Shown here in pieces: positions 1 to 8,049 of a stretch of 64,000 nt of DNA (the stretch's first letter is position 1; each line of letters opens with the position of its first letter). A program made the translations under genes and the position numbers. This DNA comes from Burkholderia metallica (lineage in GTDB: Bacteria; Pseudomonadota; Gammaproteobacteria; Burkholderiales; Burkholderiaceae), in assembly GCF_902832845.1 (NCBI RefSeq), contig NZ_CADFDB010000011.1:186001-250000 (forward strand). Direction: 5' to 3'. Under the pieces are notes generated by a model. It searched no databases. It saw only the letters and a program-made list of their open reading frames with translations, and was not told where the DNA came from.

Positions 1-548
1 GGGTTCTCGGTGCCCGCGCGCAGGTACGCGCCCAGGCGCGTCTTCTCGATCACGAACCATGTCGCGAGGCACACCGCGAGCGACGCGACGACCACCCACG
101 CGCGGTAGTTCGGCAGGAACATGAAGCCGAGGTTGGTCGCGCCGGACAGCTGCGACGGCACGTCGTACGGCTGGCCGGACGAGCCGTAGATCGACCGGAA
201 CACGCCTTCGACGACCAGCGTGAGGCCGAACGTGAGCAGCAGCCCGTACAGGTGATCGAGCTTGTACAGCCAGCGCAGCATCGAGCGTTCGATCAGGATG
301 CCGAACGCCCCGACGACGAGCGGCGCGATCGCGAGCATCGCCCAGTACGGCAACCCGAAATACGACAGCCCCATCCACGCGAGCATCGCGCCCAGCATGA
401 ACAGCGCGCCGTGCGCGAAGTTGATCACGTTGAGCAGCCCGAAGATCACCGCGAGCCCGAGGCTCAGGATCGCGTAGAACGAGCCGTTGACGAGCCCGAG
501 CAGCAACTGGCTCAGCATCGCCGGCAACGGAATGCCAAAGATTTCCAT
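1..548 (-). CDS. livH: Branched-chain amino acid ABC transporter permease, LivH family (3' end cut by window)
   Basis: Inner-membrane permease of a high-affinity amino acid importer. The reading frame starts MEIFGIPLPAML and continues as alternating hydrophobic segments. It contains the LivH-type stretch GLAVIFGLLNVINFAHGA, in which N-x-A-HG is characteristic of the family. About 182 residues are present and the C-terminal part lies beyond base 1. It follows the binding-protein gene by 129 bases on the same strand, which is the usual order in such operons; a LivM partner would be expected further left. Family assignment is secure, but the substrate (leucine/isoleucine/valine or another amide or amino acid) cannot be read from the sequence. 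Confidence 0.9.
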   Translation of the reverse strand, partial: MEIFGIPLPAMLSQLLLGLVNGSFYAILSLGLAVIFGLLNVINFAHGALFMLGAMLAWMGLSYFGLPYWAMLAIAPLVVGAFGILIERSMLRWLYKLDHLYGLLLTFGLTLVVEGVFRSIYGSSGQPYDVPSQLSGATNLGFMFLPNYRAWVVVASLAVCLATWFVIEKTRLGAYLRAGTEN

Positions 549-677
549 CGACTTAGCCGTCAGAATGAGTTTCGTTGCGCACGCAACCTTCCGGCATCGC
601 GTACGCGGGCGGCGCAGCGGGCACATCGCTGCGGCCGCCACCGTGCGGCGCGCGCGTCGCGCGCCGCTACGCCCCGC

Positions 678-1877
678 TTACTTCCACAGCGCGCAGCGCG
701 ATTCCTGCTTGGTCGCGAACGCCTGTTCGCCCGGAATCGTCGCGAGCACCTTGTAGTAATCCCACGGCTCCTTCGATTCCGACGGCTTCTTCACTTCCAT
801 CAGGTACATGTCGTGGATCATGCTGCCGTCCGTGCGGATGTAGCCCTTCGCGTAGAAGTCGCTGATCTTGATCTTCTTCAGTTCGGCCATCACCTTGTCG
901 GAGTCGGTCGTGCCGGCGGCCTGCACGGCCTTCAGGTAGGTCGTCACCGACGAGTAGTCGGCCGCCTGCAGGCTCGACGGCATCTTCTTCATCTTGCCGA
1001 AGTAGCGCTGCGCCCACTGGCGCGACGCCGCATCGCGGTTCCAGTACCAGCTGTCGGTCAGCACGAGGCCCTGCGTCGTCTCGAGGCCGAGGCTGTGCAC
1101 GTCGTCGATGAACATCAGCAGCGCGGCGAGCTTCATCGTCTTCGTGATGCCGAATTCCTTCGCGGCCTTGATCGAGTTGATCGTGTCGCCGCCCGCATTC
1201 GCGAGGCCGAGGATCTGCGCCTTCGACGCCTGCGCCTGCAGCAGGAACGACGAGAAATCCGACGCGGACAGCGGGTGACGCACCGCGCCGAGCACCTGGC
1301 CGCCGTTCGCCTTCACGACGTCCGACGTGTTCTTCTCGAGCGCCTTGCCGAATGCATAGTCGGCGGTCAGGAAGAACCAGCTCTTGCCACCCTGCTTCAC
1401 GACGGCCGAACCGGTGCCCTTCGCGAGCGCCATCGTGTCGTATGCGTAGTGGACCGTGTACGGCGTGCACTGCTCGTTGGTCAGCGTGTCGGCGCCCGCG
1501 CCGATGTTGATGTAGACCTTCTTCTTCTCGGCCGCGACCTGGTTCATCGACAGCGCGGTGGCCGAGTTCGTGCCGCCCACCAGCAGGTCGAGCCCGCCGC
1601 GGTCCATCCATTCGCGCGCCTTCGACGCGGCGATGTCGGCCTTGTTCTGGTGGTCGGCATAGACGACCTCGATCGGCTTGCCGAGCACCTTGCCGCCGAA
1701 GTCGGCGACCGCCATGCGGATCGCTTCGAGGCCGCCCTGCCCGTCGATGTCCGCGTAAAGCCCCGACATGTCGGTGATGAAGCCGATCTTCACGGTATCC
1801 GCGGCCTGCGCGGCGCCGGCAGTGAACGCGGCAGTCGCGAGCGCGAGACAGGCGTGTGCGAGGGTCTTCATTTTCAT
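678..1877 (-). CDS. Periplasmic substrate-binding protein of a branched-chain amino acid type ABC transporter
   Basis: 399 residues. The start chosen is the first of two in-frame ATGs (MKMKTLAHAC). It gives a good Sec signal peptide of about 26 residues ending AGAAQA, then mature ADTVKIGFITDMSGLYADIDG, the typical opening of the type I periplasmic binding fold of the LivK/UrtA/AmiC group. It should capture substrate in the periplasm and deliver it to the LivH/LivM channel. It lies between livF upstream (gap about 77 bases) and livH downstream, so the order livG-livF-SBP-livH is one operon. Many proteobacterial homologues with this arrangement bind substrates other than leucine, so no substrate is proposed. 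Confidence 0.9.
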   Translation of the reverse strand: MKMKTLAHACLALATAAFTAGAAQAADTVKIGFITDMSGLYADIDGQGGLEAIRMAVADFGGKVLGKPIEVVYADHQNKADIAASKAREWMDRGGLDLLVGGTNSATALSMNQVAAEKKKVYINIGAGADTLTNEQCTPYTVHYAYDTMALAKGTGSAVVKQGGKSWFFLTADYAFGKALEKNTSDVVKANGGQVLGAVRHPLSASDFSSFLLQAQASKAQILGLANAGGDTINSIKAAKEFGITKTMKLAALLMFIDDVHSLGLETTQGLVLTDSWYWNRDAASRQWAQRYFGKMKKMPSSLQAADYSSVTTYLKAVQAAGTTDSDKVMAELKKIKISDFYAKGYIRTDGSMIHDMYLMEVKKPSESKEPWDYYKVLATIPGEQAFATKQESRCALWK

Positions 1878-1954
1878 TGACGTCTCCTGTTGTTCTGATG
1901 CGTTGTGGTTGTTCGATGTCCGCCACGGCCAGCGGCAAGGGAAACGGGGCGGCG

Positions 1955-2710
1955 TCACACCCCGAGCAGGTCGTGCAGGGTCGGCATCTTGCTTTCCAGT
2001 TCGGCCGCCTGGAAATGTTCGACGATGCTGCCGTGCTCCATCACGTAGAACCGGTCGGCGAGCGGCGCGGCGAAGCGGAAATTCTGCTCGACCATCACGA
2101 TCGTGTAGCCGCGCGCCTTCAGCGCGACGATCATCCGCGCGAGCGCCTGCACGATCACCGGTGCGAGGCCTTCCGAAATCTCGTCGAGCAGCAGCAGGTT
2201 CGCGCCGGTGCGCAGGATCCGCGCGACCGCGAGCATCTGCTGTTCGCCGCCGGACAGCCGCGTGCCCTGGCTCTGCCGGCGCGACGCGAGGTTCGGGAAC
2301 ATCGCGTAGATCTCGTCGATCGGCATCGCGTGTTCGCGCGGCCCGATCAGCGGCGGCAGCATCAGGTTCTCCTCGCACGACAGGCTCGAGAAGATGCCGC
2401 GCTCCTCCGGGCAGTAACCGATGCCGAAATGCGCGATGCGGTGCGTCGCGAGACCGATCGTCTCGTTGCCCGCGACCTTGATCGATCCGCTGCGGCGGCC
2501 CGTGAGGCCCATGATCGCGCGCAGCGTCGTCGTGCGGCCCGCGCCGTTGCGGCCGAGCAGCGTGACGACTTCGCCGCGATGCACGGTCAGGTCGACCCCG
2601 TGCAGGATGTGGGATTCTCCGTACCAGGCCTCCAGGCCCGTGATCTCCAGCGCGGGCGTACCGCTTTCGACGCCGCTCAATTCGCGTTCCTCCCGTTCGC
2701 TGTGCTTCAT
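1955..2710 (-). CDS. livF: Branched-chain amino acid type ABC transporter ATPase, LivF family, with a variant Walker A
   Basis: 251 residues. Cytoplasmic nucleotide-binding subunit. The ABC features are in order: Walker A region at residues 53-61, signature LSGGEQQ, Walker B LLLLDEISEGLAP and the switch histidine region. The Walker A reads GRNGAGRTT, so the invariant lysine is arginine (codon at 2534-2536 on the plus strand). The paired LivG keeps its lysine, which may sustain transport through an asymmetric ATPase pair. The ATG overlaps the livG stop by four bases (ATGA), indicating translational coupling. I recall similar GRTT variants in other beta-proteobacterial LivF paralogues, but this needs an alignment. 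Confidence 0.9.
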   Translation of the reverse strand: MKHSEREERELSGVESGTPALEITGLEAWYGESHILHGVDLTVHRGEVVTLLGRNGAGRTTTLRAIMGLTGRRSGSIKVAGNETIGLATHRIAHFGIGYCPEERGIFSSLSCEENLMLPPLIGPREHAMPIDEIYAMFPNLASRRQSQGTRLSGGEQQMLAVARILRTGANLLLLDEISEGLAPVIVQALARMIVALKARGYTIVMVEQNFRFAAPLADRFYVMEHGSIVEHFQAAELESKMPTLHDLLGV

Positions 2711-3486
2711 GCGTGCGCCCCCGCGAGCGCCGCGTCGGCGCTGCCCATGTAGGCTTCGATGACGAGCGGATTCTTCGACACTTCCGCATACGAGCCTTCG
2801 GCCAGCACCTCGCCGCGTTGCAGGACGGTGATCGTGTCGGAGATGCCCGCGATCACGTTCATGTTGTGCTCGACCATCAGGATCGTGCGGCCGCTCGCGA
2901 CCTTCTTGATCAGCGCGGTCACGCGATCGACGTCCTCATGGCCCATCCCCTGCGTGGGCTCGTCGAGCAGCATCAGTTCGGGCTCCATCGCGAGCGTGGT
3001 CGCGATCTCCAGCGCGCGCTTGCGGCCGTACGCGAGCTCGACGGTCGGCACCTGCGCGAAATCGGTGAGGCCCACCTGCGTGAGCAGGTCCATCGCGCGA
3101 TCGTCGAGCCGCCGCAGCGTGCGTTCGCTGCGCCAGAAATGGAATTCGGTGCCGAGCGCGCGCTGCAGGCCGATGCGCACGTTCTGCAGTGCGGTCAGGT
3201 GCGGAAACACGGCCGAGATCTGGAAAGAGCGGATGATGCCGCGCCGTGCGACCTGCGCGGGCCGCTCGTCGGTGATGTCGATGCCGTTGAAGACGATCTG
3301 GCCGGCCGTCGGCGTCAGGAATTTGGTGAGGAGGTTGAAGCAGGTCGTCTTGCCCGCGCCGTTCGGTCCGATCAACGCATGGATCGCACCGCGCCGCACA
3401 CGCAGGTTCACGCCGTTGACGGCCGTGAAACCCCTGAACTCCTTGGTCAGTCCGCGTGTTTCCAGAATCGTGTCGCCGAGAATCAT
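2707..3486 (-). CDS. livG: Branched-chain amino acid type ABC transporter ATPase, LivG family
   Basis: 259 residues, the normal length for LivG. A canonical Walker A (GPNGAGKTT) lies at about residues 40-48, with the LivG-type segment RSFQISAVFPHLTALQNVRIGLQ, a Walker B LMLLDEPTQGM and the H-loop VEHNMNVI. The signature motif is degenerate (VELAYGRKRALEIA), as is common in LivG proteins. The start ATG has a strong upstream Shine-Dalgarno (GGAAGGG). It is the first gene of the operon livG-livF-SBP-livH and hydrolyses ATP together with LivF to drive import. Upstream is a 459-base intergenic stretch that should hold the promoter. Confidence 0.92.
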   Translation of the reverse strand: MILGDTILETRGLTKEFRGFTAVNGVNLRVRRGAIHALIGPNGAGKTTCFNLLTKFLTPTAGQIVFNGIDITDERPAQVARRGIIRSFQISAVFPHLTALQNVRIGLQRALGTEFHFWRSERTLRRLDDRAMDLLTQVGLTDFAQVPTVELAYGRKRALEIATTLAMEPELMLLDEPTQGMGHEDVDRVTALIKKVASGRTILMVEHNMNVIAGISDTITVLQRGEVLAEGSYAEVSKNPLVIEAYMGSADAALAGAHA

Positions 3487-3945
3487 GTTCCCTTCCGTAC
3501 GAAGTCAGGCGAAGCACCGGGAAAATTCGCGAGAAGCGGCCGCGAAACAAGTCGGCGGATAAGCAGGCTGCCCCGGGCGCCGTGTGACGCCTCGAGGATG
3601 GTCTCCCGCGCCGACGCGTATGCACACTGCGCCACATTGTCTCGCCGTTGGTGCAGTGCAATCATCGGGATTTGCACTTATAGGGCCGACCGCCATGTCG
3701 CACGCGGCTATGCACGGTTTTTTCACCGCGTTTTTTTGACACGTGCATCATCGACCGTTGCCCTTTCGCACGAGCCGGCAAGCAAGCGACAAAAAAGCCG
3801 TGCGGCTGCACGGCTTGCATGGAACTTGCCGGCGACGCGGGACCATCGGCGCGATCGGCACGCGGGTGGCATCGGCCGCTTGTTTCGCATATCGAATCAG
3901 CGGGCGGCGCAACAACGGCCCGCTGTCGTGCGGGTCGGCGTTCCG
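3487..3945. other. Intergenic region between livG and the GMC oxidoreductase gene
   Basis: 459 bases without a convincing gene. It should contain the promoter of the livG operon (reading left), but no clear -35/-10 pair stands out. It also holds the minus-strand terminator of the GMC gene at about 3791-3816. Short open frames here look like chance. Confidence 0.6.
3791..3816 (-). terminator. Rho-independent terminator of the GMC oxidoreductase gene
   Basis: On the minus strand a perfect 7-bp stem GCCGTGC/GCACGGC with a 4-base loop is followed by a run of six T. It lies about 130 bases downstream of the GMC stop codon. Confidence 0.8.
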
Positions 3946-5631
3946 TCACGCAGCCGTCATCGTGGGCTCCGTGCGCACCGGCGTCGCTTCGCGTGCCGCG
4001 CGGCGATCGGCGCGGATCATGTCGCTCGCGCGCTCGGCGATCATCAGCGTCGGCGAATTGGTGTTGCCCGACGTAATGAAGGGCATCACCGATGCATCGA
4101 CGATCCGCAGCCCGGCGATGCCGCGCACGCGCAACCGGCTGTCGACCACCGCACGCTCGTCGTCGGCGCGCCCCATCCGGCAGGTGCCGACCGGATGGAA
4201 GATCGTCGTGCCGACCGCGCCGGCCGCATCGATCAACTCGGCTTCGCTCCGGTATTGCGTGCCCGGCAGGATTTCTTCCGGCCGGTAGCGTGCGAGTGCC
4301 GGCGCGGACGCGATCCGGCGCGTGAGGCGCAGCGCGTTCGCGGCGACGTGACGATCGTGGTCGGTCGACAGATAGTTCGGCGCGATCGCGGGTGCGACAC
4401 CCGGATCGGCGCTCGCGATATGCACGCTGCCGCGCGACGTCGGCCGCAGATGGCACACCGACGCCGTAAATGCGTTGAAGCCGTGCAGCGGCTCGCCGAA
4501 GCGTTCGAGCGAGAGCGGCTGCACGTGATATTCGAGATCGGGGCGCGTGAGTGCCGGATCGTCTGGATCGGATTTTGCGAACGCACCGAGCTGCGACGGC
4601 GCCATCGACATCGGGCCGCGCTGCAGCAGCGCATATTCGGCGCCGATCATCAGCTTGCCCCACCAGTGCGCGGACAGCGTGTTGAGCGTGCGCACGCCTT
4701 CCACGCGAAACGCCATCCGCAACTGCAGGTGATCCTGCAGGTTTTCGCCGACGCCCGGCAGATCCTGCACGACGTCGATGCCGAGCGCCTGCAGCCGCCG
4801 GCCGTCGCCGATGCCCGACAGTTCGAGCAGCTGCGGCGAATTCACCGCGCCGGACGTCAGCAGCACCTCCGCGCGCGCCCGTGCCACGTAATCGGTGTCG
4901 CCGCCGCGATACTCGACGCCGACCGCGCGCCGCCCGTCGAAGATCACGCGTTGCGCCTGCGCGCCGGTGATCACGGTCAGGTTCGGGCGCGCCATCGCGG
5001 GCCGCAGGAACGCCTTCGACGTATTCCAGCGCACGCCGCGCTTCTGGTTCACCTCGAAATAGCCGACCCCGGAATTGTCGCCGCGGTTGAAATCGTCGGT
5101 GGCCGGGATGCCGGTCTGCTGCGCGGCCTGCGCGAACGATTCGAGGATCTCCCAGCGCAGCCGCTGCTTCTCGACGCGCCAGTAGCCGCCCGCGCCGTGC
5201 GCGTCGCTCGCGCCCGCATGGTGATCCTCGCTGCGCTTGAAGATCGGCAGCACGCTGTCCCACGACCAGCCGGCGTCGCCGGTTGCCTGCGCCCAGCCGT
5301 CGTAGTCCTCGCGCTGCCCGCGCATGTAGATCATCCCGTTGATCGACGAGCAGCCGCCGAGCACGCGGCCGCGCGGATACGACAGCACGCGCCCGTTGAG
5401 CGCCGCTTCGGGCTGCGTCTTGTACAGCCAGTCGGTGCGCGGGTTGCCGATGCAATACAGATAGCCGACCGGGATGTGGATCCAGTGATAGTCGTCCTTG
5501 CCGCCCGCTTCGAGCAGCAGCACGTGGATGTCGGGATCTTCGGACAGGCGGTTCGCGAGCACGCAGCCCGCGGTGCCGGCGCCGACGATCACGTAATCGA
5601 ATTCGCCTTCCAGCGTGCGTTGAGTGCTCAC
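3946..5631 (-). CDS. GMC family FAD-dependent oxidoreductase (choline/alcohol dehydrogenase-like)
   Basis: 561 residues from a GTG start (VSTQRTLEGEFDYVIVGAGTAG). The GTG is chosen because AAGGGG lies just upstream and the FAD-binding motif follows at once. Visible motifs are the N-terminal dinucleotide-binding fold VIVGAGTAGCVLANRL, GMC signature 1 around GRVLGGCSSINGMIYMRG, signature 2 around TSGAVNSPQLLELSGIG, the catalytic His in HPVGTCRMG and the C-terminal GNTNSPTLMIAE segment. It oxidises an alcohol group with FAD, and the closest named relatives are BetA and AlkJ types. It is divergent from a LysR regulator that probably controls it. No betaine genes are nearby, so a choline-specific name is not warranted. 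Confidence 0.9.
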   Translation of the reverse strand: MSTQRTLEGEFDYVIVGAGTAGCVLANRLSEDPDIHVLLLEAGGKDDYHWIHIPVGYLYCIGNPRTDWLYKTQPEAALNGRVLSYPRGRVLGGCSSINGMIYMRGQREDYDGWAQATGDAGWSWDSVLPIFKRSEDHHAGASDAHGAGGYWRVEKQRLRWEILESFAQAAQQTGIPATDDFNRGDNSGVGYFEVNQKRGVRWNTSKAFLRPAMARPNLTVITGAQAQRVIFDGRRAVGVEYRGGDTDYVARARAEVLLTSGAVNSPQLLELSGIGDGRRLQALGIDVVQDLPGVGENLQDHLQLRMAFRVEGVRTLNTLSAHWWGKLMIGAEYALLQRGPMSMAPSQLGAFAKSDPDDPALTRPDLEYHVQPLSLERFGEPLHGFNAFTASVCHLRPTSRGSVHIASADPGVAPAIAPNYLSTDHDRHVAANALRLTRRIASAPALARYRPEEILPGTQYRSEAELIDAAGAVGTTIFHPVGTCRMGRADDERAVVDSRLRVRGIAGLRIVDASVMPFITSGNTNSPTLMIAERASDMIRADRRAAREATPVRTEPTMTAA

Positions 5632-5814
5632 GGCGTGTCCCCTTCTGCGTTGTTGTGCGCCGCGCGGCGCGATGCCGCGCGTCATTTCCAGCATAGTGCG
5701 TCGCGAGCCGCGCTTGCGGCCCCGCGCCACGACGATGAAGCGTACTCCGGCGGCCGGCGGCCGATCCAATGAGTTATGCTGAAATGCGTTATAAGCAGCG
5801 CTCATATCACGACG
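5632..5814. promoter_or_regulatory. Divergent promoter region of the GMC oxidoreductase and LysR genes
   Basis: 183 bases between divergently read genes. An AT-richer block at about 5769-5800 (around TTATGC and GTTATAAGC) is the likely site for the LysR regulator and the promoters. No fully convincing palindrome was found. Confidence 0.4.
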
Positions 5815-6714
5815 ATGGATCTCACCCTGCTCCGCGCGTTCGCGACGGTCGCGCGCGAAGGCAACCTGACGCGCGCCGCCGCGCAGCTGCACCTGACGCA
5901 GCCGGCCGTCAGCCTGCAGATCAAGCATCTGCAGGAAACGCTCGGCGTCACGCTGTTCACGCGCACGTCGCGCGGGCTCGCGCTCACGCGCGACGGCCAG
6001 ACGCTGCTGCCGCATGCGGAACGCGCGCTCGCCGCCGCCGCCGACGTGCAGCGCGCCGCTGCTGCATTGCGGCACGAGGTGCGCGGCCGGCTGCGGATCG
6101 GCACGATCCTCGATCCGGGCTTCCTGCGCCTCGGCGGCTTCCTGCGCGCGCTCGTCGAAACCCATCCGCAGATCGAGACCGCGCTGCGGCACGGCATGTC
6201 CGGCTGGGTGATCGAGCAAGTGCGCACGCAGGCGCTCGACGTCGGCTACTACATCGGCCGGCCGGGCGACGACGATCCGCTCGACGGTGCGCAGTTCCAC
6301 ACCGTCACGCTCACGCATTTCGAATACCGCGTGCTCGCGCCGGCCGGCTGGAAGGAGCGCGTGCAGCGCGCGCACGACTGGCGCGCGCTCGCCGCGCTGC
6401 CGTGGATCTGGACGCCGCCGGCGTCCGCGCACCACCGGCTGCTGTCGCGGCGCTTCGCGGAGGCCGGCGCGCAACCGGTCAAGGTGGCCGAGGTCGACCA
6501 GGAGCAGTCGATGCTCGATCTCGTCAAATCGGGGATCGGCCTGACGCTCGCGCGCGATTCGACCGCGCTGGCCGAGGCGCACGCGCATGCGCTGACGATC
6601 GTCGACCGCGTGACGGTGCCGACCGAACTGACGTTCGTGACGCTCGCCGAGCGGCGCGACGAGCCGGCGATCGCGGCCGCGCTGCGGCTGATCGAAGCGC
6701 AGTGGGCGATATGA
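5815..6714 (+). CDS. LysR family transcriptional regulator
   Basis: 299 residues from ATG at 5815 (MDLTLLRAFATVAREGNLTRAAAQLHLTQPAVSLQIKHLQETLG). An earlier in-frame ATG at 5776 would add 13 residues that do not belong to the family. The N-terminal winged helix-turn-helix covers residues 1-60, followed by a periplasmic-binding-like effector domain, for example RLRIGTILDPGFLRLGGFL. Length is normal. It is divergent from the GMC oxidoreductase, its most likely target. The effector is unknown. Confidence 0.9.
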   Translation: MDLTLLRAFATVAREGNLTRAAAQLHLTQPAVSLQIKHLQETLGVTLFTRTSRGLALTRDGQTLLPHAERALAAAADVQRAAAALRHEVRGRLRIGTILDPGFLRLGGFLRALVETHPQIETALRHGMSGWVIEQVRTQALDVGYYIGRPGDDDPLDGAQFHTVTLTHFEYRVLAPAGWKERVQRAHDWRALAALPWIWTPPASAHHRLLSRRFAEAGAQPVKVAEVDQEQSMLDLVKSGIGLTLARDSTALAEAHAHALTIVDRVTVPTELTFVTLAERRDEPAIAAALRLIEAQWAI

Positions 6715-6850
6715 GCGCGACTGATGACGACATGGCGTGGGCCGCGCGCGTCATCTCGCCACGCCCCGGCCCGTCGTCACGCCACCATCGCGGGCTTTTT
6801 GCTAGATTGTGCGTTCGCACACCGCGAGACCCCGATTGAAGGAGACCCGC

Positions 6851-7384
6851 ATGGCCCGCAACATCGAGATCAAAGCCCGCGCCCGCGAATTCGAGCACCT
6901 GCGCGAACAGGCGGCCAGGCTCGCGACCGAAGCGCCGCTGTTCTATCGCCAGCAGGATTTCTTCTATGACGTGCCGCGCGGCCGGCTGAAGCTGCGCCGC
7001 TTCGAGGACGGCACACCGGCCGAACTGATCTTCTACCAGCGCGACGACCGCGACGGCCCGAAAGCGTCGTACTACACGCGCAGCCCGGTGACGAATCCCG
7101 ACGCGATGCATTCGCTGCTCGCGACCGCGCTGACCACGCGCGGGATCGTCACGAAGGAACGGCACGTGTATCTCGTCGGGCGCACGCGCATCCACCTCGA
7201 CCGCGTCGACGGCCTCGGCGACTTCATCGAACTGGAAGTCGTGCTCGGCCCCGACGACGACGAAGCCGGCGGCGAAGCCGAAGCGCACGACGTGTTCGCG
7301 AAGCTCGGCGTGTCGCAGGACGATCTCGTCGCGGTCGCGTACGTCGACCTGCTGAACGCCGACACGCAGCACGAAGCGGCCTGA
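6851..7384 (+). CDS. CYTH domain protein (CyaB/class IV adenylate cyclase-like)
   Basis: 177 residues preceded by a good Shine-Dalgarno (GGAGAC). It belongs to the CYTH superfamily, whose members are class IV adenylate cyclases, thiamine triphosphatases and inorganic triphosphatases. The N-terminal motif reads N-I-E-I-K (residues 4-8), so the first Glu of the usual E-x-E-x-K is Asn. Later strands carry the expected acidic and basic residues (YDVPRGRLKLRRF, LDRVDGLGDFIELEVVLGPDD). Both ends of the gene stand alone: LysR is upstream on the same strand and the AsnC gene is convergent. The reaction is uncertain; triphosphate hydrolysis is at least as likely as cyclase activity. Confidence 0.8.
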   Translation: MARNIEIKARAREFEHLREQAARLATEAPLFYRQQDFFYDVPRGRLKLRRFEDGTPAELIFYQRDDRDGPKASYYTRSPVTNPDAMHSLLATALTTRGIVTKERHVYLVGRTRIHLDRVDGLGDFIELEVVLGPDDDEAGGEAEAHDVFAKLGVSQDDLVAVAYVDLLNADTQHEAA

Positions 7385-7424
7385 TCCGGCCCTGCCCCGC
7401 GCCGCCTTCGACGCTGCCGCCGCG

Positions 7425-7910
7425 TCATGCGGCGCCGGGCGCCAGATGCGCGAGCGGCAGCGCGCCGTTGCGCTTGAAGGTCGTCAGCACGATGTTCGAG
7501 CGCACGCTGTCGACGCCCGGCACCCGCATCAGCTTCTTCATCACGAACTGCGACAGCGCGTTCAGGTCGGGCGCGACGATCCGCAGCAGGTAGTCGGCGT
7601 CGCCCACCACCGCATGGCACTCGAGCACTTCGGGCAGCACGTCGATCTGCTGCTGGAACTGCTCGATGATCGAATCGCCGTGGTGCTTGAGCTTCAGGCT
7701 CGTGAACGCGGTGACGCCGAGCCCGAGCTTTTCGGGGCGCAACATCACGCGGTAGCCTTCGATCACGCCGGCCGCCTCGAGCCGCTGCAGCCGCCGGCCG
7801 ATCTGCGACGGCGACAGCGGCACCTCTTCGCCGAGCTGCTGGTGCGTCGCGCGGCCGAAGCGCTGCAGCACGTCCAGCAGCGCGAGATCGAAGTGATCGA
7901 GTTCCAGCAT
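7425..7910 (-). CDS. Lrp/AsnC family transcriptional regulator
   Basis: 161 residues. The start chosen is MLELDHFDLALLDVLQRFGR because GGAGA lies six bases upstream of that ATG; two ATGs lie slightly further upstream. The N-terminal helix-turn-helix is around TPSQ-like PLSPSQIGRRLQRLEAAGVIEGY, and the C-terminal RAM ligand-binding domain is around CHAVVGDADYLLRIVAPDLNALSQFV. The gene is divergent from phhA across 139 bases that contain a 7-bp-arm palindrome, so it most likely regulates phenylalanine/tyrosine catabolism in response to an amino acid. Many other proteobacteria use the unrelated PhhR for this. Confidence 0.9.
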   Translation of the reverse strand: MLELDHFDLALLDVLQRFGRATHQQLGEEVPLSPSQIGRRLQRLEAAGVIEGYRVMLRPEKLGLGVTAFTSLKLKHHGDSIIEQFQQQIDVLPEVLECHAVVGDADYLLRIVAPDLNALSQFVMKKLMRVPGVDSVRSNIVLTTFKRNGALPLAHLAPGAA

Positions 7911-7937
7911 GAGCATTCTCCGCATTGAATTGTGATT

Positions 7938-7958
7938 TGATGCGCGATTATCGCATCA
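7938..7958. promoter_or_regulatory. Palindromic operator candidate for the Lrp/AsnC regulator
   Basis: Perfect inverted repeat TGATGCG-N7-CGCATCA between the divergent AsnC-family and phhA genes. Its 21-bp span and arm length are close to known Lrp/AsnC sites. It lies 27 bases from the regulator start and about 92 from phhA, fitting autoregulation as well as control of phhA. Confidence 0.65.
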
Positions 7959-8049
7959 TCCAACGAATCAACGCCGATATTGCGCCCATTCCGCGCGCAG
8001 CCCGCTCTACACTTGCATGGTTCCCTACCGCCACGTGCAGAGCCAGATC

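Noticed and set aside
252-1880. Long open frame opposite the livH and binding-protein genes
   Set aside because: Low-complexity Arg/Ala/His-rich translation typical of antisense frames in GC-rich DNA; real genes with clear motifs occupy the other strand.
2713-5772. 1019-residue open frame opposite livG and the GMC oxidoreductase
   Set aside because: Composition is Arg/His/Ala-rich without any domain; it spans two genes and an intergenic region, so it is a GC-bias shadow.
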